NCBI GenBank assembly: GCA_032622095.1
Contig: CP136063.1
Span: 81,879,980-81,943,979 of the forward strand
Origin: Siphonodentalium dalli
Taxonomy: Eukaryota > Mollusca > Scaphopoda > Gadilida > Siphonodentaliidae
Reading direction: 5' to 3'
DNA length: 64,000 nt
Shown here: piece by piece, positions 34,150 through 47,012 of the stretch
Layout of the letters: every line of letters begins with the position of its first letter
How positions within the stretch are numbered: the stretch's first letter is position 1
Notes under the pieces: model-generated
What the model was told of the DNA's origin: nothing
Seen by the model: the letters and a program-made list of their open reading frames with translations, nothing else
Databases searched by the model: none
Translations under genes and position numbers: made by a program

Positions 34150-35240
34150 ATCAGTAGAAGAGAGGGACGGACAAAAATAGTGAAAAATTAACACACTAAG
34201 GGCTATAACTTGTGCAAAAAAAACCACAAAAAACATCATTGGGCATTCTTTTGAACGCAGTTGTGATGGTATAGGTCCATATAAAATTTCATTCAGATCC
34301 GATAACCCATGGCTGAGCTAGATATCTGACCAGACAGACAAAAAACCCACATTTTTTAGATAGAGAAGGCTAAATCTAGAATGGAAAATTTCAATGTCAT
34401 TTGCCCCTTTTTTTGAAAGCAGTCATGATGGTGAACCTCTATTCCAAATTTCATTCAGATCAGATAACCCGTGGCTGCGATATCTTCTGCATGGATGGAC
34501 AAAAAACACGGTATCCAGGTAAACAAAGAAGGATAACTCTATAACAGGAAACAGGAACAATGTCATTTGCCCCTTTTTGAAATCAGTCATGATGGTGAAC
34601 CTCGATCGATTTAAAATTTCAATCAGAACAGATAACCTGTGGCTGAGATATCTGCATAAATGGACAAAAAACACAGTATCCAGGTAAACAAAGAAGGATA
34701 ATTACAGTAATGCCCTAAGTAATCGACCCCTTAAAGCTCTCGGGAGAGCTTTCCAATGAATGGCAATAAGCCATATTTCCGACTAAATCCTGAAAAGTTG
34801 CCCATAATTCTGCTGTGGTTAAGGGGTCGATTACTTAGGGCATTACTGTATATAGAACAGAAATCATGAATGTCATTCGCCCCTCTATTGAAAGCAGTCA
34901 TGATGATGAACCTCCATACCAAACTTCATTCAAATCCGATAACCCATCGCCTGAGATATCTGAACAATGGATACAAAACTAACATTTCAACCTAAACAAA
35001 GGATAACTCTAGAATGGACAGCGTGAACATTCATTTGTTCCGCTTTTGAAAGTAGTCATGAAGGCAAACCTCCATACCAAATTTCGATCAGATATGATAA
35101 CTCAAGGCTGTGAAAAATGCCAGACAAATGGACAGACAAATGGATGGTCGGATGAACGAACGGACCGACAAATGAGTGGATGCAGTCAATCCAATATATG
35201 CCCCATTTTCTTCAATGGTGGGGGGGGGGGGGTGTTATAA
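34150..35240 (+). repeat. Tandem array, about 163-bp unit, five units
   Basis: The motif AGTCATGATGGTGAACCTC or close variants starts near 34259, 34421, 34584, 34896 and 35054. The larger third gap is explained by a T element. The array ends with CAGTCAATCCAATATATGCC and a G run. Confidence 0.85.
34705..34848. mobile_element. T element inserted in the 163-bp tandem array
   Basis: CAGTAATGCCCTAAGTAATC to GGGCATTACTG, flanked by TA. Most of the left arm is deleted. Confidence 0.9.
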
Positions 35241-35261
35241 TATGTACAAAATTTATAATCC

Positions 35262-35539
35262 TATTTATTGGTGGGAAATGTTCAGATAATAAGTTAAACA
35301 ATTGACCAATGATCTATGGTCGTTTGTTGAAATTATTATCTGAACATTTCTTAACGCTTTCATGAATGGAGCTTCCTGAAGTTTTGTGAAAACCCTGTGA
35401 CAATGCATTCTCTTATATCACCCAACCCTATGGGAGGCTCGCATATATAAGAGTATGCACTGGCACAGGATTTTTAATGCTGCAAAGGGTTAAGGGTTCT
35501 GCTTGTCAATTAGTATTTAGTATAGAAAGAGTTAAAGGT
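35262..35539. mobile_element. B element split by a D element
   Basis: The left part has GGTGGGAAATGTTCAGATAA and its hairpin. The right part (35497-35535) reads AATTAGTATTTAGTATAGAA and ends in TTAA. Confidence 0.8.
35352..35492. mobile_element. D element inserted in a B element at TTAA
   Basis: Flanked by TTAA. Contains TGCATTCTCTTATATCACCC and the paired GCATATATAAGAGTATGCA arm. Confidence 0.8.
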
Positions 35540-35985
35540 ACTCAATCCGATCAGACGGTCTCCATACCATCAAGATACAACATTTCTTCAAAATACTCTT
35601 TAGTTATCAGAATCGATTTATTGCAACAAAATAATGCTAACCACAGTCAACTATGGTATAAAATTTCCCAAAACTTTTTATTTATCAACATTTTGTTCAA
35701 CAAAATATGGTCGTATTATCACTAAAGTATCACAAAATGTTACTGTATTACCACTTGATTTTAGAATTATCCATCTTCATCCGGAATTTTGGCCGAGACC
35801 TTCCCTTTGACGATGTATTTCTGGGCCAAACATTATTACACATCACGAGAAATAACAAACCTCAAAAATCGATATCTGATCACTCTGAGCATTGATGGGT
35901 GGGTTCCTCAACTTAAATCAAATATTTTTTACACCCGAAACCAAAGAAATAGTAATTTAGGAGCGTCTGATCGGATTGAGTACCT
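35536..35985 (+). mobile_element. P element, older copy
   Basis: 450 bp, AGGTACTCAATCCGATCAGA to TCGGATTGAGTACCT, TTAA on both sides (35532-35535 and 35986-35989). Clearly diverged from the 469-bp copies. Confidence 0.9.
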
Positions 35986-35999
35986 TTAAACTGAAGGTA

Positions 36000-37000
36000 T
36001 AATAAGCCTTGTGTCAACAGTTACCTGCCGATTAGATAGTGATTTATATAACAAGTACAGGTGACAGAGAACACAGAACATTGCTCATCGTCCTCACTGA
36101 GGACATATCTATCACCCGTTGATCAATCAGCATTTTTATCTGATCTGGGAAGGAATCCGCCTCCAGGTTAAATACAACGATCATCAGTCACTGTTAATTA
36201 TGGCCAGACACAAAATGTAAGGTTCGTCCAAATGCAAAATCAGTATTTTCCAGTTCAGTGAGACAAAGGATTTTCATGTCAAAAACCATAAAGGGGGATA
36301 TTTTAAAACTCAGACGCAGGTGTTGTCAAAAGATTAAGTCTGAATTACATGTAATTTTGTTTAGAATCTCAGTATTGAATGTGCGGGGTTATCAAGGGTA
36401 GCCTTTGAGTAACGTAATGATTAATATCTTCTTTTTTCATCAAAAGAAACATATTTGCCGGTGAACATTCTAAATAAATACTGAGCTAATGTGGAACTAC
36501 ATGTATATTCACAAAGAAATAGGATATGCCCATGTTTTTTCATGTCGTTATCAGTTGGTTTGTCATAATTGTTGCCAAGTTGGGATTTCTTTTTGGAATG
36601 TTATTAAGAAGTACTGTACACAAATTTACAAACATCATAATACGTTCAAGTTTTTTTATTAGATTATTTGAAATTGTGAAGTGAAGAAACTTATTCAGAC
36701 ATTCCATATGGTAAAGTCCCTGGATTTGTAGATGATCAGTCAGTCATGACAAAACAAAACAAAAGAAAAACAAAAGAAAAGAAAGAAAAAATACGACCAA
36801 TATGTCTCAAACTTTTCAGCATACTCTTGGTTAGGCTACACATGCAGTAATAAATATTTTAAAATTAAAGAAATCAAAAGCTTTCAGATACAGATTTTTG
36901 AAATATGATATTTTTCACCACCTGGAATATTTGGAGCCAAACAAATATTTGACGAATGCCAACTGACACACTGTTAATACCAAAATGCATTGAAAAATGT
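36000..37000. other. Kinase intron sequence, nothing recognised
   Basis: AT-rich, with an A-rich AAAACAAAAGAAAAG tract at about 36750-36790. Confidence 0.4.
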
Positions 37001-37158
37001 TGATATATATATAGCAATTTTGGGGAAATTTTATACCATAGTTAACAGTGGTTATTTTTTTTGGCAATTAATTGATTCTGATAACTGAAGAGGCATTTCG
37101 AGAAATGTTGTTGTTGGAATCTGAGAATATGGGCACCATCAAATTAGATTGTGTACCT
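37000..37158. mobile_element. P element, right-end fragment
   Basis: GTTGTTGTTGGAATCTGAGA and TTAGATTGTGTACCT match the right side of the 35536 and 12434 copies. Confidence 0.6.
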
Positions 37159-37159
37159 T

Positions 37160-38460
37160 TAGGGTTAATCCAAAGACCAGTTCCCAGAAAACTGAAGTAG
37201 CTATTTTTTAAGTAGCAGCTGATTTAGAAAACTAATTGGCTCTATTAAATAAAGAAAGTCATAACTCATGAACTATATTTCCACAAAAACTCCTCAGACA
37301 AGAAAATCAGGACAAACTACATGTACATTTTATGTTTTCTTTGTTCTTGCTTGACATCATTCCCAACTGAATTTGTTTAAAAAAAATTAGACAAAAAGGA
37401 CAAAAGAAGGCTAATATTGGATAAGTTGCCATGGGAACCTTCTGTGATCTAACAAATGAGCTGGGAAACACTTCACATTTTTTTCATAGTTAAGCCATGT
37501 GTGACAACATCTGGTAAAATTTATTACAGAAAAACTAGGCTTGGCTTTGAATTTATAGATAGACCTGATGCAATAGTCAGATCAGATTGCCTCGAGGGGA
37601 AGGCGCACGCTTTAAATCTTGAAACATCACTTTGTTATGCTAATGTCATTAAAACTGAGAGGGACAACAATTGGGTGAACCATCATAACAAAGAAATTTA
37701 GAATGTGACAAAGTTACAAAAGACATCAATTTAATTTAATCAAGATAAGGAGTAACTTGCATTTTGAAATAGAAAAGTAACACGAGTGGCTTTTTGAGAC
37801 ATTAGATTGAAAAACAGTTGCGAGTAAACAACCTCATATGTGATGCTTCAGTATACTAGTAGTTAATACCAATTAAAGGGACACATCGTAGTTTTGTGTA
37901 CACAACTTCAAATTTTCGAGATGTATCCCCGGCAAATTTTTGAGATATATAATTATTACATATCATTGAAGAGTTATCAATTGAAGCCACAATAATGAAG
38001 TCTACTCCAGTTGGATGAAATTTTACATTTATTTTAAATATCATTTTCTTATCTGAAGTCTCGCTGTGAATTTAGCCCAAATTTCAACAGCAAAACATAA
38101 TATTCTTAGCATTTTATGAATTCAGGCATATATACTGTGTAATCATTCACAACAGTACTAATTGAATTAGCATCACTGCCTCAAATATAATCACACAGCT
38201 AGTCATTTTCTTTATTCCAAAAAAGAGGACTTCTTGATTTTCTCAGTCTTACTATTTTGAATATTTTGATCACCATTGTGGAAAACATTTATGTAAATTG
38301 TAAAATAAATTTGTGCCCAAATTATTTTCCTTTGTGATGTTTTACTCTAATAATGTAAATAAGGTCCAAAATAAGTGCCTAAACACCATGTGTGGTTTTA
38401 ATTATTATACAATTATTATACAGCATACCCCAGATCAAAAGGGAAAGTAAAAAATAAAGG
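37160..38460. other. Kinase intron sequence, nothing recognised
   Basis: AT-rich. The short frames 37456-37701 and 37856-38044 show no family motif. Confidence 0.4.
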
Positions 38461-38473
38461 TCAATGTAATGTA

Positions 38474-38682
38474 CAGTAATGCTCTAATCGACCTCTTAAC
38501 CAAAGCAGAATTATGGGTAACTTTTCAGGATTTAGTCGGAAATATGGCTTGTTGCCATTCATCGGAAAGCTCTCCCCGAGAGCTTTCTGATGAATGGCAA
38601 CAAGCCATATTTCCGACTAAATCCTGAAAAGTTACCCATAATTCTGCTTTGGTTAAGAGGTCGATTAATTAGAGCATTACTG
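38474..38682. mobile_element. T element, near full length
   Basis: CAGTAATGCTCTAATCGACC to GAGCATTACTG with the central AGCTCTCCCCGAGAGCT hairpin, TA at both sides. Confidence 0.92.
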
Positions 38683-38689
38683 TAATTTT

Positions 38690-39620
38690 GTTTTGATCAA
38701 GGATACATCTGGAAGGGGAAAATGAAATTTATCCCACCGAAACTACATTCGGTCAGCAATTGCCACCATGCAATGACAGAAAATAGAGCTGAAGCAATCT
38801 ATGTCCACATTTCTGTATGATAGATTCACTCTAATATAATACATGGAATTTTGATGACTATAATTATATCAGGTTGAAGCATGAGTGCACATTTTAATGC
38901 ATCAAATGACAACCACATGGGACATGAAAATGTCAAATTCTTTCGAAATTTCCTGAATGAAATTTTCTCTATATGAAGCATCAGTGATCACTCATCCACG
39001 ACAAAATAAAACTCCTACGATGTACAAATATTTTAAATGCAATTTACTGAGTATATCAAAACATACACAAGTATTTAATGTCACTGAGGAGGGTATGACC
39101 TCACAGGTTTCTTGGGATGGATGCACGATTACTACAATAGCGCAATGTCAAACTCGTTGATGCAAACAAACCTAACCCAGGTTAAGAATGGGTACGAAAC
39201 AGTCCCGATGTCTGGGAGCAGTTTGACGACAAACAGAGCTGAAGCTCGAGCCACTCCTCTAAACACACGCAAGGTCAAGCTAACTAGTCATTGGATCAAC
39301 AGAGAATGCACAATCCAATGAAAAATATTGGTGAACACGTCCAAATAGCGATGTTGATAGTGCATCGGAGCCAGATATCACAATAGATCAGATGTTTATG
39401 TTTCGATGTTGTTTGCTTGACAAATCAAAATAAGAAGTCGGTCTCTAACCCTGGACATGAGTCAAGGACTATATAGCTTAGTGACATATGTGGAAAACAG
39501 ATTTATTTTCCCTAAAATATGTCACTTTTATCTATTTTTAACTACCGTAGAAAAAACTTCTCCTTTCCATCCCAGTATTCATATGTCAAAAATTTAAACA
39601 ACCAATGCATACCTACAGTT
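38690..39620. other. Kinase intron sequence, nothing recognised
   Basis: No element or exon was identified. The frames at 38957-39321 are not recognisable. Confidence 0.4.
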
Positions 39621-39626
39621 GTGTTC

Positions 39627-39883
39627 ATGATGGGAGCTGCGCTGGTGCAGCATTAAAGATCCTGTGCCAGCAGTACATTCTCTAATATATGTGAGTCTCC
39701 CTCAGGGGCCGCACATATATATAAGAGATTGTACTGGCTTACAACGTCAAGGTAAATATTGTTAGGCCACATTTGTATTCTCTTATATATGCGAGGCTTC
39801 CTATGGGAGATTCACATATATATAAGAAAATGCATTGGCACAGGATTTTCGAAAAGTTTCAGGAAGCTCCAGTCATGGAAGGG
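39627..39883. mobile_element. D-family foldback
   Basis: CATGATGGGAGCTGCGCTGG to CAGTCATGGAAGGGTTAA with two hairpin arm pairs. Confidence 0.8.
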
Positions 39884-40142
39884 TTAATCATTCCAGACTG
39901 TGTACACTTAAATGTTCTGAGATTGTAGTTATTGTCAGTAATGTGGTTTTGTTAAAATTTTGTAATGGAACAGTAAAAGTTTTGATGATTCAATCCTGGT
40001 GTTGCAATTTAAATTGCAGTTGAAATCGCAAATTCCCATCAATTCATCAAGTTAGAACTCCCTATGTCTTGACCAATACCTGTACACCAAAGACGGACAT
40101 CAGGTGAGGTTTTTTAGGGGTCACCCGATAAATTTGTCTTAC

Positions 40143-40260
40143 CTTTCTACAGCAGTTCTCTAGGATAATGTATACATTCTCATCATCTTCAAAATATCTG
40201 AAGAATTCAACCACATTCTTGTGTTTCAGGCATCTTTGTAGCTCAACTTCTCTTATAATC
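40143..40260 (-). CDS. PLK2-like: PLK2/3-type kinase, alpha-C to hinge exon, with a 1-base frameshift
   Basis: After a TTTTTCAG acceptor the exon reads IIREVELQRCLKHKNVVEFF (alpha-C helix with its Glu, then beta-4). The homology continues as RYFEDDENVYIILENCCRK in the next frame, up to a GTAAGA donor. The exon is 118 bases where 117 would keep frame. One extra C on the coding strand (the GG at 40200-40201 on the plus strand) separates the two halves and produces an in-frame TGA three codons later. Both flanking introns are phase 0, which also requires 117. The rest of the gene is intact, so I favour an assembly or sequencing error or a recent allele over an old pseudogene. That is inference. 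Confidence 0.9.
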
Positions 40261-40368
40261 TGAAAAATAAAGATATTGAAACATAACTATTCATGAGTAC
40301 TTTTGGGTTGTCAACTGACATAGTCATCTGCTTGAGAATAGAAGATTTATCAAATTAGTGGTGGGCTA

Positions 40369-40540
40369 CAGTATAATGCTCTAATTAATCGACTCCATAA
40401 CCACAGCAGAATTATGGGTAACTTTTCAGGATTTAGGCGGAACTATGGCTTGTTGCAACAAGCCATATTTCCGACTAAATCCTGAAAAGTTACCCATAAT
40501 TCTGCTGTGGTTATGGAGTCGATTACTTAGGGCATTACTG
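40369..40540. mobile_element. T element, shortened centre
   Basis: CAGTATAATGCTCTAATTAA to GGGCATTACTG. The central GAAAGCTCTC hairpin is lost. It lies about 110 bases upstream of the frameshifted kinase exon. Confidence 0.88.
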
Positions 40541-40559
40541 TACAATATATTCCATAATA

Positions 40560-40875
40560 TATATACCATTTTTTTGTGGAGTTTTTTCGACTTCAATATT
40601 TTCTCAGCATGCTAAATTTTTTCCGAGCTTGTATTCCCACATTTTCCGGTCAATGTTTTTAAAACTAATGGCACAGAGGCTGCTACTGTCTGCCAATGGG
40701 GGGGGGTGTATCCTTAGTCCCATTGGGAGAGCTTTCCGATGAATGGCAACAAGCCATATTTCGGACTAAATCCTGAAAAGTTACCCATAATTCTGCTGTG
40801 ATTATGGGGTCGATTAATTAGGGCATTATTGTATATAATGTGATCTGTTGATTCGAAAAATAAGTGGGCCTTTAA
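40560..40875. mobile_element. Mosaic: 168-bp-unit fragment, half T element and R-element right end
   Basis: 40560-40725 resembles the tandem block at 4940-5720 (TTTTCCGGTCAATG, TCCTTAGTCCCATTGGGA). 40727-40831 is the right half of a T element. 40836-40871 matches the R right end (GGGCCT followed by TTAA). Confidence 0.7.
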
Positions 40876-40879
40876 GGGT

Positions 40880-41870
40880 AGCTATATTAACATATTATTT
40901 TTTTTTTCTAAACACTAGGAATACAAGCTAGGAATGTGATATTGTCAAAATAAAGAGCATTCGTCTCACTTCTCTGCAAACTTTTTCAAAAAGCTGAACA
41001 ATTGCTCTGACTAAGATTTTTCAGTGTATATAAAATATATGCCGAAAATTAAGGTTCAAATGAGTACGTCCGTTTAAATAGATTCTGTTCTAAGCTGGTG
41101 AGTTTGTGGGTGCAATTTATATTGCCTAGCTGCCTTTATATTTTGTACTGAACTTAGTTACATTAAGTAAATATAGCTGTTATGGTTATGAACTCAGCGG
41201 GACCCTAAAATCTAGGTTTATTGACAGATTTGGCCCATATTTGCAAACAAACGTATGAACAAGAAAGAATGAATGAAAAGCATTGAATTTCATGCGATAG
41301 AAATCGAAGTGCACTTCAGCAAACATTCAAACATTTTAGTTGACATTTTAGACAGCCAACTGGTCTACAGGAGGGAGAGCCATACAATAGTGATATGCAG
41401 CGTCAACGAGGACAACAATAAGGTTTAATTTTCTCAAAATTATTCAAGAAAATTCTTCAAGCTGTGTAAACGAGCTGGTTCAGGGAATAAACTGTACTTG
41501 GGCTTGGAAAGACCCAGATATGATTATATACAATGAGTTTGAACGCAGCAGTGAGATCGAGCTAAATATTGCCTGGTTTTAAATTAAGATGTTAGGTTAA
41601 GTACTGGTGCTTTTCAAAACCGAACTTGGCGACTCAAGAAAATAATAATTTAGTTTGTAGTGCCCCTTTTGAAGTATTTCATTGAATAAAAGAAATGTTT
41701 AATAAATTGGAATGAATTTGAACTTGGGATCAAGAAAGAGGACCACACAGAGAGATAAATAGAGATTGATACGCTATGTTTACCATGGCGACCAAATGAA
41801 TATTTTTCATCATACGGATCTAACTTCTTCATAGCTTAAACTTCATTGACTTCAGGCTAATATGAACAGA
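40880..41870. other. Kinase intron sequence, nothing recognised
   Basis: AT-rich, no exon or repeated family seen. Confidence 0.4.
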
Positions 41871-41873
41871 ATT

Positions 41874-42124
41874 AACCCTTTCTATACAAAATGGATTCTC
41901 CCAATCAGTTATAAAAGTGTATATACATTGGAAATTGGAATGATTTGTTATTCATCTGGAGGGGTGTTCAGGAAAATAAGCATACAACATTAAGACGAAA
42001 CGATAATAAAATTGCAGACGGATTCATATTCTTCAGTAAAAATAGGTCGTTTGTTGAACTTATTATCTGAACATTTCCTAAGGGATAACTCCTCGTCAAT
42101 GAGTATTTAGTAAAGAAATGGTTC
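41874..42124. mobile_element. B element
   Basis: TTAACCCTTTCTATACAAAA to GAGTATTTAGTAAAGAAATG. One arm of the central hairpin is missing. Confidence 0.8.
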
Positions 42125-42129
42125 AACGG

Positions 42130-44430
42130 ACTAAATAAAATTTCCTATCTATATCCAAGGAGTACCATGCATGCCTTATATAAGTTATATATCCACAACT
42201 GGATTGATCCTCATGTTCACCTCTAAAAGAATATATGGTCATGCATTGGGATGGTCTATCTAGCCTCTGGCAAAATCACAGTCTGCCTACTGCCAGTGTT
42301 ACCTACATTTTCAACTTTCTAAAATGACCACAGGGTAATGACTGCCTGGGATCAAGTTGACCTAGATAATATGATGTCCAAGGAGGATAACTGATGAATA
42401 ATGACCTTCGATGCGTCACTAACAAAGTCCGCTGCTGACTAATGTCATTTTAGTCCTCAGGTGTCATATTCAAATACAAAGGTCAAAAAATTGTCAACAA
42501 TGAATAATTTCGCAAGTTCAAGAGTTTATGTGTACATGTGTGTAAGTGGTACAAGTAGAACAGGGGTCCTGTAAAACTTAAATATTTATTCATTATAATA
42601 AAGAGCGGACAGTTAATAAACATGCAACTACAATGGAGCAAGGAATTGACTGGGGCCTTAGATAAGTCAGTGTTTGACGATGAACTAGTTTATCCACGTT
42701 CTATGCTTATTACTGTTCCTCTAATTGGGCTTTGGTTATAGAAATTAGCTTGATGCGTGGGGTGAAAATTAAACATGGACCAAAGAATGCTGATATCTAT
42801 ATAAGGGACATGATGGCAGGTGACCTACTACCGGTCGTGAGAAAATGATTCAAATGAGTATTTACACAAGGCATTACAAAGGGTACGTAGACCAGTGTGT
42901 GGACTAAATATTAGGTTCCATTGTGATAATTGTGTAGGTAATGACCGCCATGGTAGGTCCATCTGCCTCAATCCTCTGATATAATAGCAGTGACACGTCT
43001 GCCCTGCCAATGAGGTTGAAAGCAGGGTGCTAGACGTGCTAATTATAAGGAGAAAAGTAGCGTCAAAGCTGCCTGTAAATGCTATTGCTTTAGTCAGCTA
43101 CCAGTTGTTAAATTGTGTGATGGCTGGATGTATCATTGTATCTCACTTGCAGAGTTGAGGAAATAGGTAAAAGCTGAAATATTTGGAAACAATCAAAAGT
43201 GGGGAAATTGGAAAGTCTGTACAAACTCGCCAAAAAAGCCACCAAAAAAAATAAAAAAAGCAAAAACAAACCTCATATTATGAGGGGGTTCCAAATGCAT
43301 GCCTCCACCATTGTAGAAAAGCATGCCCCCCCCTGTAGAATGCATGTCCACACCCATGCAGAATGCATGCCACCACCCTCACAGACCAATTTTCCCACCT
43401 CTGGGAAATTTCATTCGCAAACCTCACCTCTTTGCCTGAGCCTGAATTTCACATCCGATACCTTAAATATTCACACTGGTTTCACATTGCCAACTCTGCA
43501 CCCCTTATGACTAGCAAGTTTACAACTGATGGCCATATTAATGCTTAGCTAAATAATATTTGAATTTTGGTATAAAATGGGAAGGTATACTATTTATTAG
43601 AATGGTTGGAAACTGAAACTATGGAAATTTAAGAGTATCAATCTATTTTGGGTCTGAAATGTCCAACTGATTCTGGCAGGAACTTTCCATATGTTGAAAA
43701 TTTGTACCAAGTTTGGAGGGGGTGCATGTTATTTCCAAAAATACTACCCCCATATCTCCGCGTCCCAGCAATGAGCTGCATGCATGTCAGACATACAGTA
43801 TTGGACATATTTTATATTGTCTGCATTCAGGGTGAGGCTGTCCAGTGTCCGTGAAGCCTCCAGTTAACTCTTGTTGACAGGAACATTAAGAACAAGTTCA
43901 ATGGCCTCCACATCAACACAAACAGACAAACATGAATCTTGTTTGTAAACTTTGCGTCAACTTTCTAGTGCATACATGTTAAGTTCCGCAAAAGTCTCTC
44001 ATATTGGCCACAGTTTAAATATAAATGCATGGAAGTTATTGCGGTCCAACGTCATCACGGTCAAAAGTCAACAGGAAAGAGCCATAAAGGCCACTTGTGA
44101 GCAGATGAGGTTGTTCAACTACACTTAAGTACCAGACTCTCATCACAGGATATAAGGTCAAAGGTTAGTAAACATTACAGGATACTCTTAACATCTAAGT
44201 CAAAGGGCGGTAAATTGGAGCAATATTTTCAAGGGCCTGTACAACAAATGTCAGATATCACCTTACATATCTCAAGTCATCCAATCATTTTCTGATCCAG
44301 ATTATCAGTGCTTATATTCTAATGTATGTAGAAAGATATGTGCTTTCAACAGGATCATACAGTAGTATAGTTTATTAATGAACATGTTGGGTGGAAAGAT
44401 TCTTAATGGGGTACTGTACATGTACACTAA
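42130..44430. other. Kinase intron sequence with a short imperfect tandem repeat
   Basis: GAATGCATGCC-type units of about 25 bp recur at about 43295-43375. Otherwise no gene or element was recognised. Confidence 0.4.
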
Positions 44431-44439
44431 ATCCGGCCA

Positions 44440-44600
44440 TTTACGAGACCATCATCTTTTATACTCAATAGATATATGCAACAAATGAATGAATTTGAGC
44501 CATGAATTAGTGCAAAATACACTCATGTTCTAAATAGACCATTCCAATGTATACTTTTATAACTGTTTGGGAGTATCCATTCAGTGTAGAAAGGTTTGCA
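44440..44600. mobile_element. E fragment joined to a B fragment
   Basis: TTTTATACTCAATAGATATA and CAACAAATGAATGAATTTGA (E type), then AATAGACCATTCCAATGTAT and GGGAGTATCCATTCAGTGTA (B type). Confidence 0.65.
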
Positions 44601-44604
44601 TACT

Positions 44605-45450
44605 GATAATTAAATCATGTGCAATATGTAACCACAAGTGTGAGCATAGAGAATTTAATAAGTACCCTATGCACGGTGGGGAATCACGCGGTTTCGAGTC
44701 GATGAGTTTCACCCATTCAAAATGGCCTAGGCGATCAAAAACATGAACAGAAACAAGGAAAAAGGTAATAAACTAAGATATGAAATATTACATAGTATTT
44801 TATCAGCTACCATCAGATGCTATGCTATTTTTCAAACAAGGTGATACCTTTGGTTTCTCTAACATTCTGACCCAAGTTGTCAGTCATAGGATTCTCCAAG
44901 TTGTGCAAACTGGTGCATTAATTCCACTGACCTCTGACTGGCAACTTTAGTTAGAATGTTATAGAAAACCACTGACATATTTCCGAACAAATAAGGTATC
45001 AATTTGTTTAAAAAATAAACTAGCATATGCTCGTAAAAGTCAAAATGCTATGTTTGTCAGCTCCTCATATATTATGGTTTTTGTGCGTTTGCACTAGCTC
45101 AGCCATTTTGTATGCATGGTATTCATCAACCTCCATATCACGTGATTCCCAATCATGCTATGGAGGTCTCAGGTCTTTCCACCTTGTTGTGCTTACAAGA
45201 AAAAATATTTTATCTTTTATTTTCTCCAGGACAAGTTGTTTTAGAAGAATCCTAGGTACAATGCACAAGTAGCTGCAGAGTATATACATGTACCATATGT
45301 TATCATCTATCACCTATTTGTAAACCAATATGGTAGGCACCTATGTACTAAAGTGTGGCACATGCTATTTGTCAACAAATAAGGTTATCAGTAGATAAGG
45401 CCTCCCTTTATGGCTGATATCCTAAGATATAACTGTACAACATGGCTTAT
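44605..45450. other. Kinase intron sequence, nothing recognised
   Basis: The 81-codon frame 45027-45272 (plus) shows no motif. Confidence 0.4.
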
Positions 45451-45457
45451 CTTCATA

Positions 45458-46037
45458 AGCCTTGAAATAGTGTCTGTCATTTGCAGAATGAGGTCCCCAG
45501 AGGGTGAATTTAGTGGTGTTATCCCGCACAGCAGGCTACCATTACCAAATTCACCCTCTGGGGACCTCATTTTGCTACGGCCTCATCTTCTGGGAAGTAT
45601 CTTTCATCTCAAAATAACATTGTTTTAGTAGTCTATTAAATATACAAAGTCACAAAAATGGTAAATATGTAGGTGCATGTATACCACTTTCATGACTTTT
45701 TTTATATTTCATAGACTATGTGTTTTCTATTTCAGATATCTTCTGTAAATATGTATTATTTTGTCAATCTTCGATCTTGGAGGATAACTAAAGAATATAT
45801 TATATACATGTATATATAATGCAGTTGACTATAATAGGTGAACATCACCATCTTCAACAGGGGAACTTTAATATGATCCTACAGGTACGGTATGTCTCCC
45901 ATAAAAGTTGAGGCTAGCTAAGCAGAATGAAGTTCCCAGAGGGTGAATTTGGTGATGCTAGCCCCATCGTGTAGGATAAATTCACCCTCTGGGGGACCTC
46001 ATTCTGCAAATGACAGACACACTATTTCAAAGCTTGT
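45458..46037. mobile_element. C-family compound foldback, full length
   Basis: The outer ends AAGCCTTGAAATAGTGTCTG and its complement enclose two palindromes around GGTCCCCAGAGGGTGAATTT. Confidence 0.8.
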
Positions 46038-46039
46038 AT

Positions 46040-46685
46040 CTTCACTCAAAGTTTGTTATAGGTCAAACCACATGCATTTTATCTATGCCAGAAATGAGCT
46101 TATCTGCCTTTAAAGTTTATCATTTCCTCTCTACTCTAGTTTCCATGACTCAAACATATCTATGATCATGATGGACAGTATGTTTTATGATTGAATAAAT
46201 GCGGCCATTATGGTAATCTTGTGTGGCTGGCAAAATGGCAGCAATTTTCGTGATGAGGTGCTAATGGGCCACCGACTTTCATTGCTGACTAACTGTTGCT
46301 AACAATGGTATACTATAAGGCCATCTGAAATTAGATTATTTGTTTCTCAAAAGGACCCAAAACATCCAAATTGGGTTCATGTGAAATAATATAATTTTTA
46401 TATAAAGGTCTGTAAAACACTATCACCAACAAGTACATGCAAACAATAGAACTCTCCAATGTAAACAAGACTTCGCATAATGAAGCTATTTTTTTGTAAA
46501 CATTATCGATTCAGTTGCATTATGGATCATAGTCCAGTTTACATGTAGATACCAAAGTTTAATCAAAACTTGGATGGTAAACATTGGAAAAGGTCAAAGC
46601 ATTGAAAAATATTCTGAAAATAATATTTAGACTAAAATATTTGAATGTGCTACATGCATGATTAGCATGTTTGATGCCAAATCAT
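46040..46685. other. Kinase intron sequence, nothing recognised
   Basis: AT-rich, no feature seen. Confidence 0.4.
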
Positions 46686-46688
46686 GTA

Positions 46689-46880
46689 CTGTAGTAATAC
46701 CCTAAGTAATCGACTCCTTAACCACAGCAGAATTATGGGTAACTTTTCAGGATTTCATCGGAAATATGGCTTGTTGCCATTCATCGGAAAGCTCTCAGTG
46801 AGCCATATTTCTGACTAAATCCTGAAAAGTTACCCATAATTCTGCTGTGGTTAAGGAGTCAATTACTTAGGGAATTTCTG
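46689..46880. mobile_element. T element, slightly shortened
   Basis: CTGTAGTAATACCCTAAGTA to GGGAATTTCTG, with most of the right GAAAGCTCTC arm deleted. Confidence 0.87.
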
Positions 46881-47012
46881 TACAGTAACAGTTTTGTTTT
46901 CATAACAATGATTTCAACACAAATTTTTCTTAATTATTGTAGAACTGTCAATAATCATTATAAAAACAAAGTTTTTTTTGTCTATTTCTCCGTGTTCTTC
47001 TCAGTGGTGATA

